Source of the DNA: Salmonella bongori NCTC 12419
GTDB taxonomy: Bacteria > Pseudomonadota > Gammaproteobacteria > Enterobacterales > Enterobacteriaceae
Length of the DNA: 64,000 bases
Direction: 5' to 3'
NCBI RefSeq assembly: GCF_000252995.1
Contig: NC_015761.1
Coordinates: 3,410,001-3,474,000 of the forward strand
Shown here: positions 25,890 through 35,244 of the stretch, one piece after another
How positions within the stretch are numbered: the stretch's first letter is position 1
How the letters are laid out: every line of letters begins with the position of its first letter
The notes under the pieces: generated by a model
What the model saw: the letters and a program-made list of their open reading frames with translations, nothing else
Database searches by the model: none
Told to the model about the DNA's origin: nothing
Position numbers and translations under genes: made by a program

Positions 25890-26861
25890 ATGAACAAAAA
25901 TAAGTACTCAACTCCCTTGCTGATGATTGCCACTATTCTCGCAGGTATGCTTTCGCCCATGCAATCAGCGGTTAATGGTCAACTTGGTCATTGGTTAAAA
26001 GATGGCAACGCATGCGCAGTCATCTCTTTTGCCAGTGGTCTGGTAGTGATGTTTTTTATTATTATGGCCCGCAAAGAGACTCGCCAACAATTTGCCGCTA
26101 TTCCTTCTCTCATTAAAAATAAAAAAGTGCCGCTGTGGAACTGGTTTGCCGGTCTGTGCGGCGCAATGGTGGTATTTTCCGAAGGCGCTTCCGCCAGCGC
26201 GCTTGGCGTTGCCACCTTTCAGACTGCGTTAATTTCTGCCTTGCTACTCTCCGGTCTGCTTTGCGATCGCTTTGGTATTGGCGTGGACGAAAAAAAGTTT
26301 TTTACCCCCTGGCGTGTTACCGGCGCGCTTTTTGCCGTCATCGCTACGGTATTTGTCGTCTCTCCGCAGTGGCACTCAACTTCTTTTATTCTGCTGGCTA
26401 TTCTGCCTTTCCTGGCGGGTCTGCTGGCAGGCTGGCAGCCCGCCGGTAACGCTAAGGTCGCGGAAGCCACGGGTTCAATGCTGGTCTCTATCACCTGGAA
26501 TTTTATTGTCGGTTTTTGCGTGCTTGGCGCGGCACTGGCCATTCGCGTTGCGATGGGACACCTTACCGTCCAGTTGCCGAACGTATGGTGGATGTACCTC
26601 GGAGGCCCCTTAGGTCTGATGTCTATAGGCCTGATGGCTCTGTTAGTCAGAGGCCTGGGACTGTTGATGCTGGGCGTCGCGTCTACTGCCGGCCAGTTAC
26701 TGGGTTCTGTGCTGATTGATAAATTAATCCCTTCCCTGGGTAACACCGTTTATCTGGTCACCATCATCGGCACGTTATTTGCTCTTGTCGGCGCAATCGT
26801 CACCACTATTCCTGAATACAAAGCCTCTAAATTAGCGAAAAAAATGGAGATTACAGGATGA
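25890..26861 (+). CDS. DMT-superfamily transporter of the YdcZ/DUF606 type
   Basis: A 323-residue inner-membrane protein with about ten hydrophobic segments in two repeats. Each repeat begins with a motif of the DUF606 type (MLSPMQSAVNGQLG near residue 20-33; GLLAGWQPAGNAKVAEATGS in the second half). It probably imports the substrate used by the cassette. It is 51 nt downstream of the amidotransferase-like gene with AAAAGGATT upstream, and it overlaps the phosphotriesterase start by 4 nt. Substrate unknown. Confidence 0.83.
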   Translation: MNKNKYSTPLLMIATILAGMLSPMQSAVNGQLGHWLKDGNACAVISFASGLVVMFFIIMARKETRQQFAAIPSLIKNKKVPLWNWFAGLCGAMVVFSEGASASALGVATFQTALISALLLSGLLCDRFGIGVDEKKFFTPWRVTGALFAVIATVFVVSPQWHSTSFILLAILPFLAGLLAGWQPAGNAKVAEATGSMLVSITWNFIVGFCVLGAALAIRVAMGHLTVQLPNVWWMYLGGPLGLMSIGLMALLVRGLGLLMLGVASTAGQLLGSVLIDKLIPSLGNTVYLVTIIGTLFALVGAIVTTIPEYKASKLAKKMEITG

Positions 26862-27892
26862 AAGGCTACCTGCAAACTGTCACCGGACCGATCGTAAAAG
26901 AAGAGATGGGACTGACTCTCCCCCATGAACATCTGTTTAATGACCTCTCATCAGTGGTTGATAAGCCGCACTATGCATTTTCGGAACAACTGGTCGATAA
27001 AAAAGTGAGTGCGGAGATCCAGTGGGGGCTAAAACACGATCCCTACTGCTGCGCCGATAACATGGACAAAAAGCCCATCGCGGATGTCATTTTTGAAATC
27101 AATAACTTCATGTCGCTGGGCGGCAAAACTATCGTTGATGCCACCGGGTCTGAATCCATAGGCCGGGATGCGCAGTCACTGCGGGAGGTGGCGGTTCGCA
27201 CCGGGTTGAACATTGTGGCTTCTTCCGGCCCTTATCTGGAGAAGTTCGAAAGCCACCGAATCCATCAGTCTGTCGATACGCTGGCGGCCATTATTGATAA
27301 CGAGCTTAATCAGGGGATTGGTGAAACGGATATTCGCGCCGGCATGATTGGCGAAATCGGCGTATCCCCGGCTTTTACCGAGGCTGAGCATAACAGCCTG
27401 CGTGCGGCTTCACTGGCTCAGGTCAATAACCCGCATGTGGCAATGAATATACATATGCCGGGGTGGCTCAGACGCGGTGACGAGGTGCTGGATATTGTGC
27501 TGGGAGAAATGCAGGTATCGCCGGCAAAAGTGTCTCTCGCCCACTCCGATCCTTCCGGGAAGGATCTTACCTACCAGCGCAAAATGCTCGATCGCGGCGT
27601 ATGGCTGGAATTTGACATGATAGGGCTGGACATTACCTTTCCTAAAGAGGGTGTAGCGCCCGGCGTGCAGGAGACCGCTGACGCGGTTGCTCATCTGATT
27701 GAACTTGGGTATGCCAACCAGCTTGTGCTTAGCCACGACGTCTTCCTCAAACAGATGTGGGCTAAAAATGGCGGTAACGGCTGGGGATTTGTGCCAAATG
27801 TCTTCCTTGCATACCTGGCGGAGCGCGGCGTAAATGCAACGACGTTACGCAAACTGTGTATTGATAATCCCGCCCGTTTGCTAACCGACTGA
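26858..27892 (+). CDS. phosphotriesterase-family metal-dependent hydrolase
   Basis: A 344-residue amidohydrolase-fold enzyme of the phosphotriesterase homology group. Metal ligands visible in order are H23-x-H25 (LPHEHLF), a glutamate in GEIGVSP in the position that is a carboxylated lysine in true phosphotriesterases, histidines in NIHMPGW and LAHSDPSG, and an aspartate in LSHDVF. A Glu bridge is typical of lactonase- or PHP-like members, so hydrolysis of a lactone, phosphodiester or amide is more likely than of organophosphates. It overlaps the transporter by 4 nt and is followed by a hairpin at 27901-27925, so it ends the operon. Confidence 0.88.
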   Translation: MKGYLQTVTGPIVKEEMGLTLPHEHLFNDLSSVVDKPHYAFSEQLVDKKVSAEIQWGLKHDPYCCADNMDKKPIADVIFEINNFMSLGGKTIVDATGSESIGRDAQSLREVAVRTGLNIVASSGPYLEKFESHRIHQSVDTLAAIIDNELNQGIGETDIRAGMIGEIGVSPAFTEAEHNSLRAASLAQVNNPHVAMNIHMPGWLRRGDEVLDIVLGEMQVSPAKVSLAHSDPSGKDLTYQRKMLDRGVWLEFDMIGLDITFPKEGVAPGVQETADAVAHLIELGYANQLVLSHDVFLKQMWAKNGGNGWGFVPNVFLAYLAERGVNATTLRKLCIDNPARLLTD

Positions 27893-27900
27893 GGGAATGA

Positions 27901-27928
27901 CAACCCGGTGCCACGTACCGGGTTGTTT
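27901..27928 (+). terminator. hairpin terminator after the phosphotriesterase gene
   Basis: CAACCCGGT-N7-ACCGGGTTG is a perfect 9-bp stem starting 8 nt after the stop, followed by TTTG. The T-run is short, so efficiency is uncertain. Confidence 0.65.
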
Positions 27929-28062
27929 GCAATTCATCACTCGCCCCATTTTTATTACCCTGCCACTGGCTCTTTTATAAGATTTTCCTTAATTATTTTT
28001 GCCAAAGTGAAAGTTTTTATTGCTTCTGTATACGCGCGTTGTTATCAGGCGTAAATAAACAA

Positions 28063-29013
28063 ATGCATAAGGCGCAAACGACGCCATTATTTACCAATGC
28101 AATTAACAATAACGAACAACTGTTTATGGCATTTTACTTCTGGCGTATCAACCGATTCGGCAGATGGGAGAAATATTATTCTGTTCAACGTCGGGGAGCC
28201 TTTGTATCCGGTATCCACTGTCTGTTCCGTGAAAATTTCTTACCCACGGAAACCATAAGCATCAGCTATGAATATATTCTCTGCAAGCATCTCATTGCTA
28301 ATACCGAATTCAGCTATCTGGCGCTGCCCGAAAATTATAACCGCCTGTTTATTCCCCGAACAAAAGCGCCCACAGATAACCGTCTCAAAACGTTAAACAG
28401 CAAAGGGGTTGGCATACTGCTTGCCGCCGGAGGTATCTACAACGGGAATATAGACGGGTTCAGAGACACGGCGGAAAAGTTGGGCGGCGATGCGCCTGCG
28501 GGTTACAAGCAGGTTATGGATAACAAAGGATTGCTTATCCTTGGTGCTTCAGTAGCTGCTGGATTAACAATGGGAAGGATGAAATTTCCTGAATTAGAAG
28601 AACTGGAGCAGTTTGGAGCGAAAGGAACTTATACATCAAGGCCATTTGATCCAGATAAAGCGGGAGGCCCTGTTGAACATCTTACAACTGAAGGCGTAAA
28701 TATTACCTATGAAGGAATTGCAATTGTAGAAAAACACATATCTCGCTTCGATCCAGATCCTGGTAATGAATTTATGGTAAGCCGTTTAAAAAAGATAGCG
28801 AGCGGTGAATTGTTACCAGAACAAGTGGATTTAAACTACTACATTCATGAATGTCGAGAGTATCAACGTTATTGCAATTTAGGTTGGGAAACTGGCAGGC
28901 CAAGCGATAACCAAGAGGCTTATGATCTATGGAATAACACGCATACATCAACACTCGAAGATTATAGAATAGCTGGTAATGACCTTTATCACCCGGATGC
29001 ACCATCATGGTAA
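28063..29013 (+). CDS. 5'-truncated Hcp fused to a C-terminal polymorphic-toxin domain
   Basis: A 316-residue product from the first ATG. Residues about 20-97 look like the second half of a T6SS Hcp tube protein (FYFWRINRFGRWEKYYSVQ ... SISYEYI). Hcp-like residues (GVNKQMHKAQTTPLF) start before this ATG at the TTG at 28039, and the first half of Hcp is missing. A glycine-rich linker follows (KGVGILLAAGGIYNGN). A C-terminal domain of about 115 residues contains HECREYQRY, WNNTHTSTLEDY and a terminal LYHPD motif, the style of contact-dependent toxin tips. I cannot assign its activity. An 89-residue gene overlapping the stop by 7 nt is the likely immunity gene. No T6SS genes are nearby. It is either an eroded Hcp-effector or a silent toxin cassette. 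E. coli yhhZ, an Hcp-toxin gene, occupies the same yhhX-ggt interval. Confidence 0.75.
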   Translation: MHKAQTTPLFTNAINNNEQLFMAFYFWRINRFGRWEKYYSVQRRGAFVSGIHCLFRENFLPTETISISYEYILCKHLIANTEFSYLALPENYNRLFIPRTKAPTDNRLKTLNSKGVGILLAAGGIYNGNIDGFRDTAEKLGGDAPAGYKQVMDNKGLLILGASVAAGLTMGRMKFPELEELEQFGAKGTYTSRPFDPDKAGGPVEHLTTEGVNITYEGIAIVEKHISRFDPDPGNEFMVSRLKKIASGELLPEQVDLNYYIHECREYQRYCNLGWETGRPSDNQEAYDLWNNTHTSTLEDYRIAGNDLYHPDAPSW

Positions 29014-29276
29014 ACAACACTGAACTTAACATCTTGAAATTATTAGCTTCCAGAGATGACGTAAATTGGACCTGGTATAATCTTGATCGCGCAATGACCA
29101 GTAGGAAAATGGATGGAGTTGGTAACGTAGTCAGACTCATAAATAACCTATCTAAAGCGGGTTTAGTCGATATAGTAACAAGAACCCCCTCAGGAATGGA
29201 TTATTATCGCGTATCCGCCCAAGGCCATAAGTTGCTAATCGAAATTGACCAGCATCACCAAGACCATTCACTATAG
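29007..29276 (+). CDS. candidate immunity protein for the Hcp-toxin fusion
   Basis: An 89-residue soluble protein whose ATG lies inside the toxin stop region (ATGGTAA, 7-nt overlap), which argues for translational coupling. Its sequence (LASRDDVNWTWYNLDRAM ... VVRLINNLSKAGLVDI ... YYRVSAQGHKLL) reads like a winged-helix fold, so a MarR-like or replication-type DNA-binding fold is an alternative. By position it is the cognate immunity gene; no family was recognised. Lower GC than flanking core genes. Confidence 0.7.
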   Translation: MVNNTELNILKLLASRDDVNWTWYNLDRAMTSRKMDGVGNVVRLINNLSKAGLVDIVTRTPSGMDYYRVSAQGHKLLIEIDQHHQDHSL

Positions 29277-29293
29277 TGAAAACTACTCGACAA

Positions 29294-29315
29294 GCCCTCT
29301 CCCATCGAAGAGGGC
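29294..29315. terminator. hairpin between the immunity gene and ggt
   Basis: GCCCTCT-N8-AGAGGGC is a perfect 7-bp stem between two convergent genes. Neither side has a long T-run, so it may act weakly in both directions. Confidence 0.45.
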
Positions 29316-29323
29316 CACTTGCC

Positions 29324-31066
29324 TTAATATCCCGCCGTTAAATCATCGACCGAACGCGGGTCGGATGCGCCATACAGTTCACCGTCCGGTCCAACCATAA
29401 TACTTTGGGTGCTGCCCATCGCTTCTTTCAGCGCCACTTTCTGCCCTTTCTGTTCCAGCAACTTTAGCGTATCGGGGCTGAAGCCCTTTTCTACCCGCAG
29501 TTCGTCCGGCAACCATTGATGATGGAAACGCGGCGCGTTGGTCGCTTCGGCGACGTTCATTCCGAAATCAATGCTGTTCACTACCATTTGCAGCACGGTA
29601 GTGATGATTCGACTCCCGCCAGGGCTGCCAGTGACCAGCCATGTTTTGCCCTCTTTCACCACAATGGTCGGCGACATCGACGACAGCGGTCGTTTGCCAG
29701 GCCCAATCGCGTTAGCATCGCCGCCCACCAGCCCGTAAACATTGGGCACGCCGGGTTTTGCCGAGAAATCATCCATTTCATTATTCAGTAAAATGCCGCT
29801 GTTGCCCGCCACAATCCCGGTACCAAAGGTAGTGTTCAGGGTGTAGGTCACCGCGACGGCGTTACCGTCTTTATCGACTACCGAGTAATGGGTGGTTTGG
29901 TTGCTTTCGTAGGGTGCCAGCTTGCCGGGACGAATCTGGCTGGAGGGCTTCGCTTTGTTGATATCGATCTGTTCAGCGAGCGATTTGGCGTACGCTTTGT
30001 TCGTCAGCGCCTGCCACGGCACCTTAACGAAGTCCGGATCGCCAAGGTATTCCGACCGATCGGCATAGGCATATTTTTCTGCCTCTGCCATGACCTGCAT
30101 GGCGTCCGCGCTGCCAAAGCCGTATTTCTTCATATCAAAGTTTTCGAGGATATTGAGGATCTGCACAATATGGATCCCGCCGGAAGACGGCGGAGGCATG
30201 GAATAAACCTCATAACCGCGATAATTGCCGCTAATCGGCGTGCGCTCTACCGCTTTATAGGCGGCTAAATCCGCTTTGCCAATCAGACCACCATTTTTTT
30301 GCATCTCTTCGGCTATCTGGTCGGCAATGGCCCCTTTATAGAAGGCATCCGGCCCGTTCTCAGCGATCATCTCCAGACTTTTCGCCAGGTTGGTTTGTAC
30401 GAGTCTGTCGCCTTTTTTCAGCGGCTCGCCGTCTTTCCAGAAGATAGCCTTGCTGTTCTCATGTTGAGGGATCACTTCACTGCCGTAGGTTTTCAGATCA
30501 TCGGCCAGCGCATCATTAACGATAAACCCCTCTTGCGCCAGTTTAATAGCCGGACGAACGACTTTGTTGAGCGGCAGGGTGCCGTATTTGTCCAGCGCCA
30601 GCGAGAATCCCGCTACCGTTCCGGGCGTACCGGATGCCAGATGTGAGGTCAGAGATTTTTTGCTGTCCGGATTGCCCTGCTCGTCCAGAAACATATCACG
30701 CGTGGCGTTAGCAGGAGCCATTTCACGAAAGTCGATCGCCGTGGTTTTACCGTCTTTGGTTCGCAGCAGCATAAACCCGCCGCCGCCCAGGTTACCGGCC
30801 TGCGGGTGCGTTACCGCCAGTGCATAACCCACGGCCACAGCTGCATCCACAGCATTACCGCCCTGCTTTAAGATATCCACCCCAACCTGCGTCGCCATTG
30901 CATCCACGGACGCCACCATCCCCTGCGTTGCTCGCTCGGGATGAAAGATATCTTCTTCAACACCATAGGAGACGGGCGGCGCGTCGGGAGGATTGGCCAC
31001 CGCGTTAAATGTCCCCCCGGCCAGCAGAGCGGCAATCGCCACCCAGCGCATAAACGTTGGTTTCAT
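29324..31066 (-). CDS. ggt: Ggt, periplasmic gamma-glutamyltranspeptidase
   Basis: This cleaves the gamma-glutamyl bond of glutathione and transfers or hydrolyses glutamate. The 580-residue precursor has a signal peptide (MKPTFMRWVAIAALL ... AVA, cut near residue 24). It self-processes before the nucleophile threonine in NQTTHYSVVD (about residue 391) into large and small subunits. GSPGGSRIITT and PLSSMSPTIV of the small subunit are intact. It is a single gene divergent from yhhA. Confidence 0.97.
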   Translation of the reverse strand: MKPTFMRWVAIAALLAGGTFNAVANPPDAPPVSYGVEEDIFHPERATQGMVASVDAMATQVGVDILKQGGNAVDAAVAVGYALAVTHPQAGNLGGGGFMLLRTKDGKTTAIDFREMAPANATRDMFLDEQGNPDSKKSLTSHLASGTPGTVAGFSLALDKYGTLPLNKVVRPAIKLAQEGFIVNDALADDLKTYGSEVIPQHENSKAIFWKDGEPLKKGDRLVQTNLAKSLEMIAENGPDAFYKGAIADQIAEEMQKNGGLIGKADLAAYKAVERTPISGNYRGYEVYSMPPPSSGGIHIVQILNILENFDMKKYGFGSADAMQVMAEAEKYAYADRSEYLGDPDFVKVPWQALTNKAYAKSLAEQIDINKAKPSSQIRPGKLAPYESNQTTHYSVVDKDGNAVAVTYTLNTTFGTGIVAGNSGILLNNEMDDFSAKPGVPNVYGLVGGDANAIGPGKRPLSSMSPTIVVKEGKTWLVTGSPGGSRIITTVLQMVVNSIDFGMNVAEATNAPRFHHQWLPDELRVEKGFSPDTLKLLEQKGQKVALKEAMGSTQSIMVGPDGELYGASDPRSVDDLTAGY

Positions 31067-31191
31067 CGTTGTTTTTCTCCAGATAAATGGGTGTATGTCC
31101 CGTTTAATCCTGGTTCACAATGCTTAAAAAATCATCGTCATGAAGAAATAGAGATACACTTAAAAAGAGGCCTCATCGGGAGGAGACGACA

Positions 31192-31608
31192 ATGAAACGC
31201 TTACTACTTATTACGGCTTTATTGCCATTTACGGTATTTGCCCAACCAATTAACACTATGAATAACCCTAATAAGTCAGGCTACCAGATCCCCAGCCAAC
31301 AGCGTATGCAGACGCAGATGCAAACGCAGCAACTTCAGCAACAAAGTATGTTGAAGCAACAGATACAGACGCAGGCGCGCAACCAGCAGCAGCATCTACA
31401 GTCGCAATTGAATTCCAATACGCAGCGGGTGCAGCAGGGACAGCCGGGCAACGGTATGCTCGGCCAGCAACCAGTTCCCAATAGCAACGGAGGCATGTTG
31501 AGCGGCGCAGGCAACCCCGACAAAATGCTAAATAGCCAACAGCGCATGTTACCGCGAAACAGCGGGACGCCATCGCCTGACATCCCGCTGAAAACCATCA
31601 GCCCTTAA
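31192..31608 (+). CDS. yhhA: YhhA, glutamine-rich exported protein (DUF2756)
   Basis: A 138-residue protein with a signal peptide ([17 protein letters not shown]). The mature part is low-complexity and Gln/Met/Asn-rich (repeated MQTQ and QQ runs), probably unstructured and periplasmic. Function unknown. It is preceded by a GGGAGGAG Shine-Dalgarno. It converges on ugpQ, the two stop codons overlapping by 4 nt. Confidence 0.88.
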   Translation: MKRLLLITALLPFTVFAQPINTMNNPNKSGYQIPSQQRMQTQMQTQQLQQQSMLKQQIQTQARNQQQHLQSQLNSNTQRVQQGQPGNGMLGQQPVPNSNGGMLSGAGNPDKMLNSQQRMLPRNSGTPSPDIPLKTISP

Positions 31609-32345
31609 AGCGGAAAACAGGGGCCAATATCGTCAATGCGATCGGTACAGATACAGTCCACGCCCCAGCGCAGCAGCTCTGCTGCGCGCTGCGGCTGGTT
31701 GACGGTGTAAACCAGAATCCGTAGCCCTGCTGCCTTAATTTCTTGTACTCGCCGTTCATCCAGCAACTTATGGTTAAGGTGCAGGGAAACGCAGCCCAGA
31801 CGCGTCGTAAGTTCGCGCCAGTCTTCACGCCATTTATCCAGCAGTAACCCGCGCGGCAACTCAGGCGTGACCGCCTGTGCCGCTTCCAGCGCATCAATTT
31901 CAAACGAAGAAAGCAGTGGCGGTGTCATATCAGCCCACAGCTCACGGGCAGCCTGAGCCACAACGCGTCCCGTTAACGGCCCGGTTCCAGTCGTCGGCTT
32001 AATCTCAATATTTGCCATCATGCCATGTTTACGGCAACGCTCCGCCACCTGTGAGAGCAATGGCAGCGGTTCGCCTTTAAACTCACCGCTGAACCAGCCG
32101 CCGGCATCCACACGCTGTAAATCCTGCCAGTTCAGTTCACCTGCCACACCCCAGCCGTTGCTGGTCCGCTCAAGATTGTCATCATGCAGCAGGAAGATCT
32201 CGCCGTCTTTCGACAGTTTGGTGTCAAACTCAATCATAGTGTGCCCATACTGCGCGCCCACATCGATCGCCGCCAGAGTGTTTTCCGGCGCGAGTTTACC
32301 GCCACCGCGGTGGGCGACAATAGGGGGATAAGGCCAGTGACTCAT
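31605..32345 (-). CDS. ugpQ: UgpQ, cytoplasmic glycerophosphodiester phosphodiesterase
   Basis: Hydrolyses glycerophosphodiesters to glycerol-3-phosphate and an alcohol during or after import by the Ugp system. The 246-residue TIM-barrel has the GDPD signature [14 protein letters not shown] near the N-terminus, with the metal-binding EFD (MIEFDTKL) and the [12 protein letters not shown] histidine. No signal peptide, as expected for the cytoplasmic enzyme. It overlaps the ugpC stop by 4 nt and ends the ugpBAECQ operon. Confidence 0.96.
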   Translation of the reverse strand: MSHWPYPPIVAHRGGGKLAPENTLAAIDVGAQYGHTMIEFDTKLSKDGEIFLLHDDNLERTSNGWGVAGELNWQDLQRVDAGGWFSGEFKGEPLPLLSQVAERCRKHGMMANIEIKPTTGTGPLTGRVVAQAARELWADMTPPLLSSFEIDALEAAQAVTPELPRGLLLDKWREDWRELTTRLGCVSLHLNHKLLDERRVQEIKAAGLRILVYTVNQPQRAAELLRWGVDCICTDRIDDIGPCFPL

Positions 32346-33412
32346 ACGCGTTGTCCTGTTTCACCATTAAATAAATGCAAATGATTCTCCGGCAGGCGCA
32401 ACCAAAGCATACTGCCTGCCGCCGGACGTTGCTGGTGAGCCAGACGCACCACCAGTTTCTGATCGCCCCACCGTCCATGCGCCAGATTATCCGCCCCCAG
32501 AATTTCCAGCGTGTCTACCGTTAGCGGCACGCCGCCTTCCGCCTGCGAGCTTAACGCAATATGCTCCGGGCGGATACCCAGCGTCATTTTGCGTCCAGCC
32601 TGACGACGATAATTGCCGCCGAGCGGTAACACCATACCACCAGGTAGTTCGAAACGATCGCCAGAGGCGCTGATTACACCGTCCAGCAGGTTCATCGCCG
32701 GGCTGCCGATAAAGCTCGCCACGAAACGGCTGGCTGGTTTTTCATACACCTCTACCGGCGTACCGACCTGCTCTGCAACGCCTTTGTTCATTACCATAAC
32801 CCGCTGGGCAAGGGTCATTGCTTCCACCTGATCGTGGGTCACGTACAGCGAGGTGGTTTTCAGCCGCCGGTGCAGGTGCTGAAGCTCCAGACGCATCTGC
32901 ACACGCAGCTTAGCATCGAGGTTAGAGAGCGGTTCATCGAATAAAAAGACCGCCGGATCGCGCACTATCGCCCGCCCCATTGCCACACGTTGCCGCTGAC
33001 CGCCGGAAAGCTCGCGTGGACGACGTTTGAGCAGGCCATCCAGCTCAAGGATGCGCGCCGCCTCTTTAACCCGCTCTTCGATATGCCCCTTGCTCATACC
33101 GCGAATTTTCAGTCCCCACGCCATGTTCTCCTCTACGCTCATATGCGGATAGAGTGCGTAGTTCTGGAATACCATCGCGATGCCGCGATCTTTAGGTTCC
33201 ATCTCCGTAACCCGTTTGCGGTCAATCCAGATATCACCGCTGGTCACGCGCTCAAGGCCTGCGACCATCCGCAATAGCGTTGATTTTCCGCAGCCGGAAG
33301 GCCCAACCATCACGATAAATTCGCCGTCCGCGACATCCAGCGTCAACGGTTGGATTACCTGGGTCTTGCCGTCCCAGCTTTTACTTACTGCCTGTAGTTT
33401 TAAACCAGCCAT
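32342..33412 (-). CDS. ugpC: UgpC, ATPase of the sn-glycerol-3-phosphate ABC importer
   Basis: A 356-residue MalK-type ABC ATPase. Walker [10 protein letters not shown] (about residues 37-45), signature [19 protein letters not shown], Walker [12 protein letters not shown] and the H-loop THDQVEA are all present. A C-terminal regulatory TOBE/MalK-like domain follows. It pairs with UgpA and UgpE in the inner membrane. It starts 2 nt after ugpE. Confidence 0.96.
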   Translation of the reverse strand: MAGLKLQAVSKSWDGKTQVIQPLTLDVADGEFIVMVGPSGCGKSTLLRMVAGLERVTSGDIWIDRKRVTEMEPKDRGIAMVFQNYALYPHMSVEENMAWGLKIRGMSKGHIEERVKEAARILELDGLLKRRPRELSGGQRQRVAMGRAIVRDPAVFLFDEPLSNLDAKLRVQMRLELQHLHRRLKTTSLYVTHDQVEAMTLAQRVMVMNKGVAEQVGTPVEVYEKPASRFVASFIGSPAMNLLDGVISASGDRFELPGGMVLPLGGNYRRQAGRKMTLGIRPEHIALSSQAEGGVPLTVDTLEILGADNLAHGRWGDQKLVVRLAHQQRPAAGSMLWLRLPENHLHLFNGETGQRV

Positions 33413-33414
33413 TT

Positions 33415-34260
33415 TTATTTCTCACTATCGACCAGGCCACGCACGAAGGCACGCTGCATGGCTAACACGATGATTACCGGAGGGATGAGCGTCAGCAGCA
33501 TGGCTGCCATAACGTGGTTCCACTGCGTCGAGCCCTCTCCGGTAGCAATCATCCCTTTGATTCCCGCCACGGCAGTGCCCAAATCGACATCGGTGATAAT
33601 CAATAACGGCCACAGATACTGGTTCCAGCCGTAAATAAAAGTGATAACGAACAGCGCCGCCAGATTGGTTTTCGACAGTGGCAGCACAATATCGCGGAAA
33701 AAACGCATTGGGGAAGCACCGTCAATACGCGCCGCTTCCACCAACTCATCCGGCAGCGTCATAAAGAACTGGCGAAACAGAAAAGTGGCGGTAGCGGAGG
33801 CCATCAGCGGCAGCGTCAGCCCCGCATAGCTGTCGAGCATTTTCAGGTTGGCAATAACTTCCACCGTCGGGAAGATACGCACTTCAACCGGCAGCATCAG
33901 GGTGATAAAAATCATCCAGAAGAACAGGTTACGCAGGGGAAAACGAAACCAGACAATGGCGAACGCGGAAAGCATAGATACCGTGATTTTGCCGACTGTA
34001 ATGCTCAACGCCATAATGAAACTGTTAAGCATCATCAGCCAGAAGGGCGCGCTATTGACACCTACGCCATTAACCCAGATGGTTTTGATATTTTCCAGCA
34101 GATGCGAACCGGGGATCAGCGTCATCGGTGTCTCAAACACCGCGCGGTTGTCCAGCGTTGCGGCAACAAACGCGACATACAACGGAAACAAAATGACCAT
34201 AATGCCCAGAATCAGCATGGTGTGGCTGAATATTGTCAGCCCGCGTCGATTTTCTATCAT
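33415..34260 (-). CDS. ugpE: UgpE, permease subunit of the glycerol-3-phosphate importer
   Basis: A 281-residue inner-membrane protein with six transmembrane segments and the MalG-type EAA loop ([26 protein letters not shown]) that contacts the ATPase. Its start overlaps the ugpA stop by 4 nt. Confidence 0.96.
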   Translation of the reverse strand: MIENRRGLTIFSHTMLILGIMVILFPLYVAFVAATLDNRAVFETPMTLIPGSHLLENIKTIWVNGVGVNSAPFWLMMLNSFIMALSITVGKITVSMLSAFAIVWFRFPLRNLFFWMIFITLMLPVEVRIFPTVEVIANLKMLDSYAGLTLPLMASATATFLFRQFFMTLPDELVEAARIDGASPMRFFRDIVLPLSKTNLAALFVITFIYGWNQYLWPLLIITDVDLGTAVAGIKGMIATGEGSTQWNHVMAAMLLTLIPPVIIVLAMQRAFVRGLVDSEK

Positions 34261-35144
34261 TGATAACGCACCTTACTTTCCACATAGCGGAACTGCACTA
34301 CCGTCAGAATGATGACGAGGAACATCAAGATGACGGACTGCGCGGCGGATGCCGAGAGATCCAGTCCGGTAAATCCTTCGCGGTAGATCTTATAAATTAG
34401 CGTCGTGGTGGCCTGTACCGGCCCGCCTGCGGTCGCGGCATCGATTACCGGGAAGGTGTCGAAAAAGGCATACACCAGGTTGACTACCAGCAGGAAGAAA
34501 CTCACCGGCGCGATAAGCGGCAGAGAAAGCCGGAAGAAACGCCGAATCGGTCCGGCGCCGTCAATCGCCGCCGCCTCGACCAACGAGCGGGGAATGGACT
34601 GCAACGCCGCGAAGAAAAACAGAAAGTTGTAGCTGATTTGCTTCCACACTGAGGCAAATACCACCAGGAACATCGCCTGGCCACTGTTTTGCGCATGGTT
34701 CCAGTCATAACCGAATTCGCCGAGAAAATGGGTGATTAATCCCCGCCCCGGATTAAACAGGAAAATCCACAATACGGCGGCAACAGCGGGCGCGACGGCA
34801 TAAGGCAGGAGCATCAGCGTCTGATAAAAGCGGCTGCCGCGGACCACATAATCTACCAGGGCGGCGAAAAACAGCGAGACCAGCAGGCCGCTAAACGTCA
34901 CCAGTGTGCTGAATTTAATCGTCGTCCAGAACGAGTCGAGGTAATAGCTGTCATGAAAGAGCGTAACGAAATTCTCCAGCCCGACAAATTGACTGGAAAA
35001 ACCAAACGGATCGACGCTTTGCAGTGAATACCACAGCGCTTCGCCCGCAGGCCAGATAAAGAATATAAGGGTGATAACCAGCTGCGGGGCCACCAGCAGA
35101 TAGGGTAGCCAGCGCGAGCGGAATACCGGACGGAAAGATGACAT
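34257..35144 (-). CDS. ugpA: UgpA, permease subunit of the glycerol-3-phosphate importer
   Basis: A 295-residue MalF/UgpA-type permease with six transmembrane segments and an EAA loop ([20 protein letters not shown]). It follows ugpB after a 100-nt gap filled by a BIME, which may lower expression relative to the binding protein. Confidence 0.96.
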   Translation of the reverse strand: MSSFRPVFRSRWLPYLLVAPQLVITLIFFIWPAGEALWYSLQSVDPFGFSSQFVGLENFVTLFHDSYYLDSFWTTIKFSTLVTFSGLLVSLFFAALVDYVVRGSRFYQTLMLLPYAVAPAVAAVLWIFLFNPGRGLITHFLGEFGYDWNHAQNSGQAMFLVVFASVWKQISYNFLFFFAALQSIPRSLVEAAAIDGAGPIRRFFRLSLPLIAPVSFFLLVVNLVYAFFDTFPVIDAATAGGPVQATTTLIYKIYREGFTGLDLSASAAQSVILMFLVIILTVVQFRYVESKVRYQ

Positions 35145-35168
35145 GAGGATTAGGTTCCTGAACAGCGC

Positions 35169-35236
35169 CGGGAGGCGGCTTCGCCTTACCCGGCCTACGG
35201 TCTTGTAGGCCCGGTAAGCGCAGCGCCACCGGGCCT
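35169..35236. repeat. BIME between ugpB and ugpA
   Basis: GCCGGGAGGCGGCTTCGCC..TTACCCGGCCTACG is followed by the inverted unit GTAGGCCCGGTAAGCGCAGC..CACCGGGCC. Such palindromes within operons can protect the upstream mRNA, which fits a highly expressed binding protein. Confidence 0.8.
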
Positions 35237-35244
35237 ATCACACA

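Noticed and set aside
26858..27892. Calling the hydrolase an organophosphate phosphotriesterase
   Set aside because: The metal-bridging residue appears to be Glu (GEIGVSP) and not a lysine, which places it with the broader homology family rather than true phosphotriesterases.
28063..29013. Calling this a functional type VI secretion effector
   Set aside because: Half of the Hcp domain is missing and no T6SS structural gene lies in the window.
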